Origin: Pyropia yezoensis
Taxonomy: Eukaryota > Rhodophyta > Bangiophyceae > Bangiales > Bangiaceae
NCBI GenBank assembly: GCA_009829735.1
Contig: CM020618.1
Location: 22,243,346-22,307,345, forward strand
Direction: 5' to 3'
DNA: 64,000 nucleotides
How positions within the stretch are numbered: the stretch's first letter is position 1; each line of letters opens with the position of its first letter. Both the position numbers and the translations under genes were made by a program. Of this stretch, positions 1-11,481 are shown one piece after another. Under the pieces are notes generated by a model, which was given only the letters and a program-made list of their open reading frames with translations, made no database searches and was not told where the DNA came from.

Positions 1-2163
1 GGTGCACATCTCGGGTCTAGTACACTATACCAGATCCTGAGCACAAGATACTACTGGCCCTTGTGAAAGTGACGCATGTGGATGGGTTGTTGTATGCACA
101 AGTGGTGCGTGGAGACGTCCCGCACTACCTCTGCGTGTAGCAGCACCCTTGACAGGACCTTTTCAGAGACCGGACCGCGGTTTGTGCCCGTTATGTTCCA
201 AGGAGTATTTCCCAGGGCGAAGATCCCTCCTGCAAGTCCCAGAGGGAGGCGCTGGACACCGTCGCAGAGTCGCGATTCTTCGTCGGAGACGATGGCCTCC
301 TCTTGAGGGGGGGGGTAATTCAGGGGACTGAAAAACTTGTCGTCCCCGCATCCCTCAAGGACAGTATCCGTGAGAGGGAGCATAATGCTCCCACAGGTGG
401 ACACTTAGGGTCTAGGAAACTGTACCAGACCCTGAGGACCAGGTACTACTGGCGCGTCCATGGTGGTGGACATCTACAGTTGGGTGGCTGCCTGCACAAG
501 TTGTGCGCAGAACCGTCTGATGGAACGGCGGCCTACCACGGCTAGGCTGCTGTTCCCGTCTAAGAAGCCCTTTGCCGCGTTGGTAATGGACATCCTTGGG
601 CCCCTGCCAGTGACAGAGGATGGAAACCAGTACCTCCTGGTCATCTGCAATCGCTCCACGAAACTTACGCGAGCGATCCCTCTGGCAGAGATCACGGCCA
701 TGTCGGTCGTGTCAGCCTTCCTAGATCACTGGGTTGCCGCTTATGGCATCCCGGACAGTACATTGTCGGACAACAGACTGCAGTTTGCGTCGGTACTGTT
801 TCAGGGAGTGCTGGATATGTTAAGGGTTCAGGAAACTATGCCACCCCCTACCACCCACAAACTACTTGGCAGGTGGAGCGCTTCAACAACAAAACTATTG
901 TTCGACAGCTGCGCCACTATGTGAGTGAGCACGTTAAAACGTAGGACCAATACATTTCTATTCTTACCACTGCCTACAACTCGCAGGTTCACTCATCTAC
1001 CAGGGAAGTACCCCTCGCTTTCGTGACCCCACGTCGCGTGCGGTCTATTGCCGTACAGCGGCCGCTCCCGACTAGGGAGGCCGATGGCATTACACCTACT
1101 ACCACAGAGAGTAAGGTGGAGTTCGCCGCTAGGCTCGAGAAATTCATCCCTAAAGTCAGGGCTGTGATGGACAAAGCGCAAAAGCGCTACAAACGTACTT
1201 TTGAAAAGAAGGTGCGTAATGCCAAGCACGTCCCCGAGCAGGGTGACTGGGTGCTGGCACACTCACATACCCCAACTGGGGGTAAGTTGGTGTTCCAAAC
1301 GAAGGGGCCATACCAAGTCCTTCGTACGGATGGGCGACGGTTTACCATCGAAAGTGACGATGGCATCCGCACAGTACACAGACAGGACGTGGTAAAAGTT
1401 GCACCACCTCCGGCAGGCGACCCGGCTTGGGCCCGTGCGCTGAAGGCGTGGCGCCTGCCTTCGTTCCCTGCGACGAAACAGGGCCCGCAGGAGTACGTGT
1501 TCGATAATTTCATCGACCACGGCTGGGATGAGGACACTAACCGCCTCATGTTGAGGGTGCGTTGGTTCGGCTGTAAGGCCAAAGATGATACGTGGGAGTA
1601 CGTGGAGGATCTTCCCGCTGAAAAGGTCCGGGCGTACTGCGCCCAGAATGATATCGACTCTAACTGCCCTCCTGCAACGTGAGGGAAGGCCAAGTGACGG
1701 TGTCAAGAGAGTGCTTCAAGTCGAAGTGGTACGCAGAGTGGGCTCGAAATACAGCCCTAACCCACACACTCTCACAACAGAGGCAGATGCCAACTGGGCA
1801 CGCATGCAAGACTCCCCACCACCACGACGCTCGCCCTCACGCGGACGCGAGCGGCGAGACCCATGCCGATAACGTTCTCCACTCGTCGGAGGGGGCGGCG
1901 GCTCCACGTCGGAACCGTCGCGCCCCTCACGGCCGCGCAAGTGGCAACGACCGCGGCTATTAATCTGCTTGTTCTTGCGCGCAAGTTGGCGACGCAGACG
2001 CCGGACCGACTCCGTCTCCGACGGGGTAGAGGACTCCGAGGCGGAAAAAGACAACTCGTCTTCCGACACGGAGGGAGACCGCCGCGAGTGACGGCGACGA
2101 CAGCGAGGAGACGAGTACGCCCAGCTTCCTCGACGCTTGCCGCGCCCAAGTGGGGCCGACCGG
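1..2163 (+). mobile_element. Ty3/gypsy retrotransposon fragment: pol 3' part plus start of 3' region (element 1)
   Basis: This is a broken rightward LTR-retrotransposon remnant. Visible parts, in order, are the zinc-binding end of integrase (about 330-540), the integrase core (about 570-900, with the DILGPLPVTEDGNQYLL and LSDN stretches) and the integrase C-terminal/chromodomain region (1023-1682, with TWEYVEDLP near the end). Beyond the pol stop, 1716-2163 read on the minus strand gives an Arg/Ser-rich tail that matches the antisense ORF tail of element 2. The first 200 bases resemble about 395-560, so a second piece of the integrase start is fused on the left. The fragment is cut on the right by the LTR at 2164. 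It carries several breaks and is a fossil. The family (Ty3/gypsy, chromovirus-like) follows from domain order and motifs. Confidence 0.85.
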
Positions 2164-2630
2164 TGTGGCAAAAACCTCTCACACACGCGACATCCAAGTT
2201 GGGGCGGTGTACAAGGGCTGCCTCCCGTGTCGGGGGAACCTGAAGAAGTGCAAGTTGCACACACTCTATCCCTGTTGTGGGGCAAACCCCCCACGACAAA
2301 ACAAGAAGATAGTGTGTGAACCAACAGTTTCTTGGTCGGGACGGGGAAGCAGGGCCAAGCCCCGCTGTCCCTCCCCTTATCCCCCCAGGGTCCCCTCAGA
2401 ATCTCGCCACTCGGAATCTCCCACCCCAGCACCTGCCCACCGGGCCACACGAAAATTCAAGACGATAAATGCAGAAAACCCTCAAATCCACGTGAGATTT
2501 ACTACTAAGCTAACTATCCCGAACTTAGGGAATATGGACCCAAATGCATGGGGGAAAACGGGTTAGGCTAGCTGCCTGCCGCCCCTTGCATGGCACGTGT
2601 TGCCCCCCTACCTGGGGGTCAATACTGCCA
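2164..2630 (-). repeat. Family A LTR, 467 bp (3' LTR of element 2)
   Basis: On the minus strand it starts TGGCAGTATTG and ends TTGCCACA. Same-length copies lie at 38462-38928 (same orientation) and 41267-41733 (opposite). The adjoining 2631-2645 is purine-rich on the minus strand, as expected of a polypurine tract, which marks this copy as a 3' LTR. Confidence 0.85.
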
Positions 2631-2970
2631 CACTCCCTTCTCCTCAGTTCCGACCGACCCGGTCGGCCCTGTGCGGGGGTGCGTAAACGCACGTCTCGGC
2701 GTTGGGGGCGCGACTTGCTGTCCCCCCTCGAGTACGTAGCGCGGATGTGGAGGCGGTCACGTTGACCGCCCCTCTCCTCAAGCTTTCCCACTTGGGAGCT
2801 TGCTCTCCCCGGTTCTCACTTCACCACCACCAACACATCCCCTTCACCTTCCCCTGGGCCGGCCCACGCTGGGAAGGCCACCCATCTACCCACGATCCGA
2901 GCCCCCCTCAGCTCGAGGCGGGTCTCGTGCCGCTGTAGCCAGGGCGTCTCTCCCCAACTTGGGGAGAGCC

Positions 2971-4934
2971 ATGGCGACCCCGGGGGTGGAGACGGACTCC
3001 CTTGATGAACGTATGGAGGACACCTCCTACGGTGCAGCGCTCGCCGGGACTTCCGGCGGGGGCTCCGCGATCGCTCCGGGGGATGGGACTCCCGCGTCAC
3101 CCGGCTTTGGGTTGACGGCGGGATCTCCCCTGGAAGCGGGCCAAGTCGTCCCACGTGAGGCCTTGGGGCGGTGGTTCTACCCCGCTTGGCCTCTGTATGA
3201 GGAGGGGTTGGCTGTTCTTCGCTGTGGCCGACTTGGCACAGCGATGGGTCGGGTATGGGACCGCCTACGGGAGAAGTATCCCCGTAGGGTCGGGTTCCCT
3301 GCCGGCTTCAGGACGGACCAGTTTGCCTTCCTGGACGATGAGGAAGTCGAAGACGCACAGCGGGCCAAGGCCATGATGGACCGCGGGGGAACTATCCCGG
3401 GTCCCGGCGACTTGCCGACCTTTACTTGGGACGCGGTTGCAACTCGCCCCCCATACCTTCACGAGGCCGATCCGCACACTCATCACTTTGATGTGCGGAT
3501 GGAGAAGGACTTCCGGCGAGGTCCCTGCTTGGTGACCTCGGCTCAACTTGAGTTTCCGCAGCAGCTCGATGCCAGCAAGGAGCAGTACTACCCGAAGAAG
3601 CCCGAGTGGTGGCCTCAAGTTGAGGTCTCCTACGGGCTCCCTGCGTTGCTACCACGGTTGCTCGACCACTTTGGCTCCTTCATGTTGACGGCTAGCCTGG
3701 ACCACTTGGTGTTTGCCACGTTGGCAACCCAGTGGCTCCTTGAGGTCATGTCGACCTGGGTGTCCTGTGTGCAGCAGCGGGGGATGTCCTGGCGTCTATC
3801 CCCCCGGCTTATCCATGGCTTGGAGCAGCTCACCCCTCAGCTAGTTGCTGAGGGGTGCTCATCAGGACAACTCACTCTACTTGAGGAGATGCTCCGCCTC
3901 CACAAGTTCATCGAGTGGGAGAGCATCGAGCACAAGTTGCGCCGATCTTCCCGCGGGCCCAAGGACGATGGCGCACTTCGCCAGTTCGTATGGGTCACTC
4001 GTGAACTTCACGACGGCCGTGTGGTACTACGTCAGGGGCTGGGCATCGGGGACTATCCGTATGCCCCGGGGGTGGATCGCCACACCGCGCCACTCCCGGA
4101 CAAGGCCATAGTGATGGTCGTGCCCTCTCATGATGACCACATGACTCAACCCACTGCGGGGGCCCTGAGTGGGGGTCGCAGTTACACCCGGGCACCGCCA
4201 CCTCGGCGTGCCGTTCCGCCTCCTCCCGTCCCCTACCAGCCGCACGGGTACATCCCGATTAGCGTGGCCGTTGAGTCGTCCACCCGGTGTTCCCCAACTT
4301 GGGGGCCACCCTTCTGACGGTATACCCCAAGTTGGTGTTACCGGCCACGCCTCTAATCTCAGAGATGATACTCACCACGTTGGTGCGCACCATTTCCTGG
4401 TTGGCCGCGTCGACCGCAACCCTTCAAGTTTCCGAGACTCCTCAACTTGAGGAGCGCCTTCGTACTGCGATGGCGACCGCGAGTTGCGAGTCGGTGGCGG
4501 AGTTTATGACGGCCGAGTTGGCTCGCATCGGGGCTATTAGGCCCCAGCCAGCCCCACTTGGGCGTGGCAAACGTCGGGCGAGCCGGGCATACTCGCCTCC
4601 TCGCTGTCGTCGCCGACGCTCACGGCGCTCTCCCTCCGTGTCGGAAGACGAGTTGTCTTACTCCGTCTCGGAGTCCTCTACTCCGTCAGAGTCGGAGTCG
4701 GTCCGGCGTCTGCGTCGGCAACCTGCGCGCAAGACTAAGCAGAATAGCAGCCGCGGTCGTCGCCACTTGCGCGACCGTGCGGGGCGCGGCAGTTCCGACT
4801 TGGAGCCGCCGGCTCCGCCGACTGGTGGGGAGCGTTATCGACGTGGGTATCGCCACTCGCCTCCACGTGTGGGCCAGGGCCGTGGGGTTGGAGAGTCTAG
4901 CATCATGCCTAGTTGGCAGCTGCCTTTGTTGTGA
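2971..4934 (+). other. Antisense open region of LTR family A (element 2)
   Basis: This reading region lies on the strand opposite to its host retrotransposon, between pol and the 3' LTR. It starts at an ATG 341 bases from the LTR. The predicted product begins with a Gly/Pro-rich segment. A folded-looking core follows, rich in Trp and Leu (for example KKPEWWPQVEV and GMSWRLSPRLIHGLEQL), and then an Arg/Ser-rich basic tail (SPSVSEDELSYSVSESS). A second copy with many conservative differences lies at 40920-38929 on the minus strand. I recognise no characterised family. Position and strand recall the extra antisense ORFs of plant Tat-type Ty3/gypsy elements. It is part of a broken element. Confidence 0.6.
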
Positions 4935-5143
4935 GAGTGTGAGGGTTAGGGCTGTAGTTAAAAGCCACTCTGCGTACCACTTTGACTTGAAGCACTCTCT
5001 TGGCACTGTGACTCGGCCTTCCCTCACGTAGAGGGGGGGCTGTTAGGGTCTATCTCCTTCCGGGCACAGTATACCCGGACTTTCTCAGCGAGAAGGTCCA
5101 CCACGTATTCCCACGTATCATCGTCGGCGACCGGAACCACTGT

Positions 5144-6760
5144 ATTTCAGTGCATGTTTTCCTGTATTTCAACGCCTGTTTGGAATGCAGTAAATACAGG
5201 CAGATGCTTGCAACTCAGGCACCGAAAAAGGGCAGCAACAATGGTGTGATGCAACATACACCACGTGTATTGCATCCCATAACACACCTTAATGCAAGCT
5301 AGATTGCAGTGTGAAACACAATGAGTTGAATTGGCCACTACAGGGCGTATCCGGCACATGCCGGATGACGCCGGATGACGGCCCATTTTATTCCGGTCCT
5401 TGTGGATTTGCTCTTTCAATTTTGCTTACTTTAGTTGTTGCTCAGATACATATCACAGAGGCGGGCCACCTGGAGCTGCCTGATCAGGTGAATAGACACA
5501 GACACGGACAGACACTACAGACAGACACAGTCACAGCCACTCGCCACATCGACGTCAGTGCCTCGCCACAGTGTCTGGGCCGCGCCCGACACACACAGTC
5601 GGACACCGCCACAGACACACACGGTCGTCGGGTCCACCTGTCACCCCCCCCCACGTGCACCACAACAGCATCCGCCTCCCATACACACGCCAACCTTCAC
5701 CACCACAGAGGCTGTCACTCTCTTACCTGTCCACTCCACCGCCACCACCGCGCCAGCCACCACTGACAGCCGCCACGCCACCCCAACTCCGCTGCGGTAA
5801 CCGCCCTGTGCCGAGCCGCCCACCAACAACGCCACGAGAGGTGCCACCTGCGGACGCTTACCCCAATGGCAGCCACCACCCGCACAGCAGCCCATCTTCA
5901 CCACCGTGTCAGCGGCGCCCGTGCATCCCGCCCCGCCGCGGCAGCCACCACCCGCCCAGCCGCCCACAAAACCGCCCGAGGCAGCCGTTGCACGTGCGGC
6001 TTGCACCGCCGTGGCAGCTGACACCCGTTAAGGCCACCCGCGCAGCTGCCCCCCTCGACCACCGTGGCAGCGGCGCCTGTGCATTCCGCACAGCCGCGGG
6101 AGCCACCACGCGCCGAGCACCACCCGCCAAGCCGCCCACGAAAACCACGGCGGCAGCCGTCGCCCGTGCAGCTTGCACCGCCGCGGCATTTGCCACCCGA
6201 CCAGGCCACCCGCCTAGCCAACGTCCTCCACCACCGCGGTAGTGGCCCGTGCATCTCGCACGCACTTTCGCGGCAGCCACTCCGAGCCCACCGCGCACCG
6301 ACGCCACGGTGAAAGCGGCGCCCGCGAAGATAGCGCCGCCGCGGCGGCTGCCGCACGTCCTGCTGCCCCCGAGCAGCACATTGGCAGTCGCCACCCACCA
6401 GACCCCCGACCGACACCAAGGCGCCACCACTCGTCCAGCCACCCACCATCACCACCGAGGCAGCCGTCACCCACCCGCACCGCCGCGGCAGCTGCCGTCC
6501 GCCCAGGCTATCCGCCCAGGCGTCAGTGACGCCCGCGCCTTCACAGCAGCTGCCGCCCGTCCAGTCGCCCAACAAAAGCACCGTGGCAGCCGCTGCTAGC
6601 GGCCCCCCGTGCATCAGGTCCGCCGCGGAAGTCGCCGGACACTTGTTGTCCACCACCACCATGGCGACGGCATATCGGACATGCAGGGAAATACAGGGAC
6701 ATACAATGACACACAAGCAAACACAGGAAGTAGTAAGGTAACAATGATCATTGAACACTG
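5144..6760. other. Non-coding, repeat-rich interval
   Basis: No supported gene. 5144-5470 is AT-richer than its surroundings and has a perfect 9-base stem (5161-5169 with 5192-5200) and a short direct repeat of GCCGGATGAC near 5355-5380. 5480-5620 is rich in ACAGACAC-type simple repeat. 5620-6620 is a degenerate C-rich tandem array of a unit close to CACCGCGGCAGC. It leaves long frames open on both strands, and these look like artefacts of base composition. Confidence 0.6.
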
Positions 6761-9441
6761 TCACGCACTGCCACTCTCATCCTCGTCCCCACTCTGCCGA
6801 CCATCCCCACTCTCACCCGAGCCACTCCAATCTTCACTTCCACCATCGCCATCTTCCTCGGCCTCCTCGTCCTCATCCTCCCCCTCCTCATCCGCTCCCT
6901 CCTCCTCCTCGCCCTCGTCCCCCTCTCCCTCCTCCTCCTCGCCCTCCTCCTCCTCGCCCTCCTCCTCCTCGCCCTCCTCCTCCTCGCCCTCCTCCTCCTC
7001 GCCCTCCTCCTCCTCCCCCTCCTCCTCCTCACCTACACTACCCTCCCCCTCAGCCTCTTCACTGGGGGCCCCCCCGTCATCACCCTCCTCCATCTCCCAG
7101 GACGCGTCACTTCCTTCACCCTCTTCCTCCTCCACGATCTGCAGGTCCTCATCACTTTCCCGCTCCATCTTGACCTTTCCTTCAGGCACACTGTCGCGCA
7201 TCGGCTCAGTCGACATCAGCCGCTGCATGCGCAGCTCGTCCCGCGACTTCGGCGCGACCGTGACAGACGGCGGCGTCACGAGCACGAACTCGTCGTCTGA
7301 CGTGAAGTCCGACTCCTCCTCAATTGTGGAGTCGCACAGGTGCCGCAGAGTCTCCTTCTGCTTGTCTTCGGCGCCGTTGAACTTCCGCTTGGCACCCCGC
7401 CGAGCGGCAAACGTTCGGGTCCCCAAGGTCACTTCCGGGTTCTTCAGCGAAGCGCAGTCGTCCTCGTCCACGTCCGTCGTAAAAAGCGGTACCCATACAC
7501 AGTTCGGCGAGCGCGCAGACTCGTAGAGAGCCGCCAGCTCCTCGCAGAAAATGGCACGGTGAGACGGGGTCAGGCCGCCAAGCACCTTCTGCTTCCCGTC
7601 CCTACCCAGCGACCACAGCAGTAGCTGGGCGCGCACCAGCACCCATAAGACAGGAAAAGCGACAACACAACACACACCAACCGTATACATCCACGACACG
7701 GAAGAAGCGACAGAGCACGAGCCAACCACACAGTACCATGTGTCAGGCCGAGATCGGAGGTAGGAACTGGCACTGCGCGACAGCGACTCACAATGAATCG
7801 CAGAGAGATACAGTACAATGGAGTGCGGTACAAAAGATATAGTACCCGGCACAGCACAATGTAGTGCGATGCAAGGAGATGCGCTAACCTATAAAACAGC
7901 GCAGACGAATGCAACAACTAACGTTGGCGAGAATGATGGCCAGTTGACAGAGCCGCAACCGCAGCACTACGCGTCCCTCATGGATCGCCGTTGTCTTCGC
8001 GTTGTCAACGTCGAGGTCGCGGATGAACTCAGCTGCAATCTGATACAGCGCCAGGCGACCCTTCTTTGTCTTCAAGTACCGCCTGCCACGCAGCCACCAC
8101 CGCGCCGCCTTCGCCCGGGTATCCTGGGCACGCGCCTTGGCACGGGCTTCCTCGCCCTCGCCCCGCACCCCGTCCTCTCCTTCATCCTCTTCGTCCGGTG
8201 GCGTAAACCCGGCTGAGTCGTAGAACTTGGGATGGTACTGCCACCGATGGATGATCCAGCGCGTGAGCGCGCCGTAGACGGCCGACCGCGCCATCCCACA
8301 GAGCCCGAGGAGGTCACTCACCCGCCTCTTGCTCCCCGACCCACCTTCCTTCGGCTTCCCCTTGTGCTTCCGGGGCACCGTCTCGGCCACAGTGTGGCGC
8401 AAATCCTGTGCCCGCTCCAGGCTGGCGGGGGCCGCCGCCATGATGGACGCCAGGTACATGGCGTCGGCATCTTCAGCACAGAGGAAGACGTCGTTAGCGT
8501 CCTCAGGCGCCGCCATCCCGTGGTTGACGCGGGCGCTGACCTCCGCCCGAACTGCGACGGCAAGGTCGATCCCCTCTTTCTCGTCCGGGTGCCGTGCCGG
8601 CCCCTTGCCCTTCTTCGACTGGCGAGGCTTCTTGTGCATGGGGGGGTTGGCCTTGTCCGCGTCGCCGTCGGCGGGGTCCTCGACGGGGTGCCCAGGAACT
8701 GGGCTTGCAGGTAAGAGCGCTGCTGCGGTAGGCGCGCGGCGCTTGCCAACCACTGCACCGGGTGGTCCTCGGACCAGAGCCCCCCCCTTCTTCATCGCAC
8801 GCACTACAGCAGGCACCCGCGCTTTAAAAGCGCGCACAGAAGCGCGTGCCGTCGTCGACGCTGCCGCGGCAGCCCCTGCACCACCCGCAGATGCAGCCGG
8901 GACTGGCAGAGTGCGGTGCTGTGCCGGGCGCCCGACAATCACCGGAGGTACAGCGACAGCCGGGGACTTGCCTGCGCGAGGCATGCCACCCGCTGGCCCC
9001 CCCTCCCCCGCCCCACCAGCCTTGGCCGCGCCGCCCACCTTGCCCTGCACAGGCGTCTTGCGCAGTACTGCAGGGGCTGTGGCGCTGGCCGGGCGGGTGC
9101 TCCGCTTCTGTTGCGCGGCCGCCTCGGCGGCTGCGAGGTCCTCCGAGTCGCTACTGGACCGCCCGCTGGCGGATGTCGACGGCGACTTCGGCGGCGGTGG
9201 CTTCTTCCGCTTCTTTTGCAGCTTCTTTGCAGGTACAACCGCCTTGGCCGGCCTCTTGGGGGCCTTTGCCATGGTAACCGCCGCCCACAATGGAGGGCCC
9301 GCGGTGCCCTCCGCCTCTTTGGGAAGAGCCGACGTCTTGGGCGCCTTTGGACGAGGGGCAGGCGCAGGCGTGGCATACTCCGCACGTCCCTGGGGGGGGG
9401 GGAATCAGGAAAGATGAGGGGAGTTGGGATTGGAGATCGAA

Positions 9442-9475
<34 letters not shown>

Positions 9476-10394
9476 GGGGGGGGAGGAGGGCGTCAAGACA
9501 GTGCTTGAGAGGCTGCGGGTAAGGATCCGGAACATACAGTATCATACAACGTGCAATACAGGCCTGTACAACCAGCAGCACACAAATACAACACACGACA
9601 AGGACCGGGTCGTGGCGTTGCGCGACGTGGACTCCGACGCTACGTACCTGTTGCTTTGCCTTCGCCACCGCCTTCGCCGGTCGGGGAGGCGCTTCTGCAG
9701 GTGTCTGTTCATCCGTGTCAGCTGGTGCCTGTTTCTCCGTGCTCGCCTCCGGAGAAAGTACCATGGCGAGGGGATCAAGCACGACGCGGGGGGGGGGGGG
9801 GGTAATGTTCGAGATGGGCAGTCGGCGGACGGTGGACAGCCAAAGTCTTACGGAAGAGGGGAGAGGGAGTAGGGTCAGTCCCCTGATTACATACAAACAT
9901 ACAACACATTGCACGCAACACAGCGCATTGCGTGGGCCTGCACCCGACCGGGCAGTATCGCCAAGCACACCACAGCAAGCAGAACAAAAGTGTAAACGTA
10001 CCTGTTGGTTCCGTTTCGCCACCGCTTTTGGCGGACTGCGCACGGATACCGGCTTGGCTCTACGGCGTGGGGTGAAAGCTGCAACCGCCATCGCGGATGC
10101 GACTGCCTTTGCAGCCCGGCGCGCAGGCGCGACTGGCTTCTTCACCGCAGACTTCTGTTGAGAAGGGACAAAAGACAGGGAGGGTGATGAACGACATTCC
10201 AAAGAACCATAAGCAACGTGAAACAGTGGCGGGGAGCAGGGTTGGCTGGCAAGTCAGCACATAATTTCCCTCCAACGAGCAGGGTCACGCGCACCATAAC
10301 AGCACAACATGTCCAAGACAAGCAAAAAGCATGGAGTGGTGCAGTTGTCGAGGCGTACCAGTTTCTTCCCTTCGCCTGCGACCTTCCGCCGCAT
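6761..10394 (-). CDS. Spliced gene, Lys/Ala/Pro-rich protein with very acidic C-terminus, function unknown
   Basis: I do not recognise the family. Five exons fit GT-AG rules and all junctions are phase 0: 10359-10394, 10002-10154, 9648-9746 (right edge uncertain), 7971-9389 and 6761-7624, about 856 residues in total. Two donors read GTACGT. The N-terminal half is basic and low in complexity (runs of Lys, Ala and Pro). The middle has a more normal stretch (GLCGMARSAVYGALTRWIIH, then RWWLRGRRYLKTKKGRLALY), continued in the last exon by GGLTPSHRAIFCEELAALYE. The C-terminus is an almost pure Glu/Gly repeat of about six EEEEG units. A nuclear or chromatin role would suit this composition but is only inferred. 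The frame stays open upstream of the chosen ATG as far as a plausible acceptor near 10437, and a CTAAC branch-like site lies near 10492. A first exon may therefore lie beyond the LTR at 10528. Confidence 0.5.
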
Positions 10395-10527
10395 CGGTGG
10401 CTTTCGACCACCTGTCTTCTTGGTCTGCTACGCTCTAGACATGGAGGCCAGTGAAAACAACGAGGCGAACATGCGCGTGAGTGACGGTTAGCATGTGATA
10501 CAACAACTAGACCCAGGATTGGAGCTG

Positions 10528-10891
10528 TGAAGCACAATAGGAATCCGTCGCACGTCCACTCTCAGGGAACACTCACCAAGGGGGATCGGCACCAACGTCA
10601 CCGGGAGGCCAAGGTTGCTGTCCTTAGAGCGCAAGCCACGGGACCAAGATGGGAGCCCTAAAGAGAGGGGTTTGTTGTTCTGCCTTGGCCGGCGGTGGAT
10701 TCGCCGCCGGCCCCCACGATATAAACCCTCGGAGACACTACTAACTACCCTCCACCCCAAGATGCAAGTCCCTCTGGTCATACGTAACTTATAGAAACCG
10801 TGACCAGTACGGACTATCAAATTGAAAGCCAAGGATTAGAAGTAATCCCCCCTAATATTAGGGTCACAATGCGGCCAACTATATTGCTACA
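10528..10891 (-). repeat. Family B LTR, 364 bp (3' LTR of element 3)
   Basis: It matches 32882-33244 over its whole length with a small number of differences. On the minus strand it begins TGTAGCAATATAG. 10892-10903 is purine-rich on the same strand, which fits a polypurine tract. It lies 133 bases upstream of the ATG chosen for the 6761-10394 gene and could supply or disturb that gene's promoter. Confidence 0.85.
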
Positions 10892-11481
10892 TATCCCCCC
10901 CTTAGATTCGGCCCGTCCTCGTGTCGAGTTGCATTCGGGTTACCGAATGTAAGTGGGTCGCGTGACCGTGTACCAGTCGGGTGGGGCTTTGCGCCCTGTC
11001 GCCACAGACACCCCTTTTCGAGGTTGTCTGACGGGGGGTGCCCCCCTTTGTGTGGTACACACACGATCTGTTTTCCGGACCGTTAAATTCCCGATGCGGG
11101 TTTTTGTTCACGACCCCCCTTTCCGAGGGGTAGTGCAAGCGGATCCGCCACCAGGTGCCTGGTGGTAGGGGAGCCCCTCTCGTGAGACGATTGAGTGGGT
11201 GGCGGGGGTTGCCCGCGTTGCGTGGGGGCGGTTGGGGGTGACCCCCCTGGTTACCCCGTGTGGGGGGGGCGTGGCTCCGGTCCAGGTGCCTGGGTGGAGC
11301 GCCCTCGTAGCTCGGCTGGCGCGGGTCGTCCCGCGCTGCCGTATCGCTCGTGCTGAACTGTGTGGTTATAAGCGCGGGCGCCCGCGCTTCCCTGGCTCGT
11401 CTGCGCGAGCGTTTCCTCGTACCGGGTCGAGCCGGCCTCGGCTTGTCTGCACGGGGCGCCCCGTTGGGTGGCGGCGTCGCC

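Larger units (their letters stand above)
2164..5143 (-). mobile_element. Ty3/gypsy retrotransposon 3' part, leftward (element 2, LTR family A)
   Basis: On the minus strand the order is: end of pol with a chromodomain tail (5143-5024), an antisense open region (2971-4934 on plus), a purine-rich tract next to the LTR (2631-2645), and the 3' LTR (2164-2630). The pol tail matches 1585-1682 of element 1, and the RS-rich segment at 4540-4934 matches 1716-2163 inverted. The two fragments therefore belong to one family and lie in opposite directions. Nothing upstream of the chromodomain survives. LTR copies of this family differ by only a few percent by eye, so the insertion is fairly young though incomplete. 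Confidence 0.8.

Noticed and set aside
5571-6760. Long open frames on both strands (over 200 codons)
   Set aside because: They follow a degenerate C-rich tandem repeat, are open in several frames at once and lack any domain.
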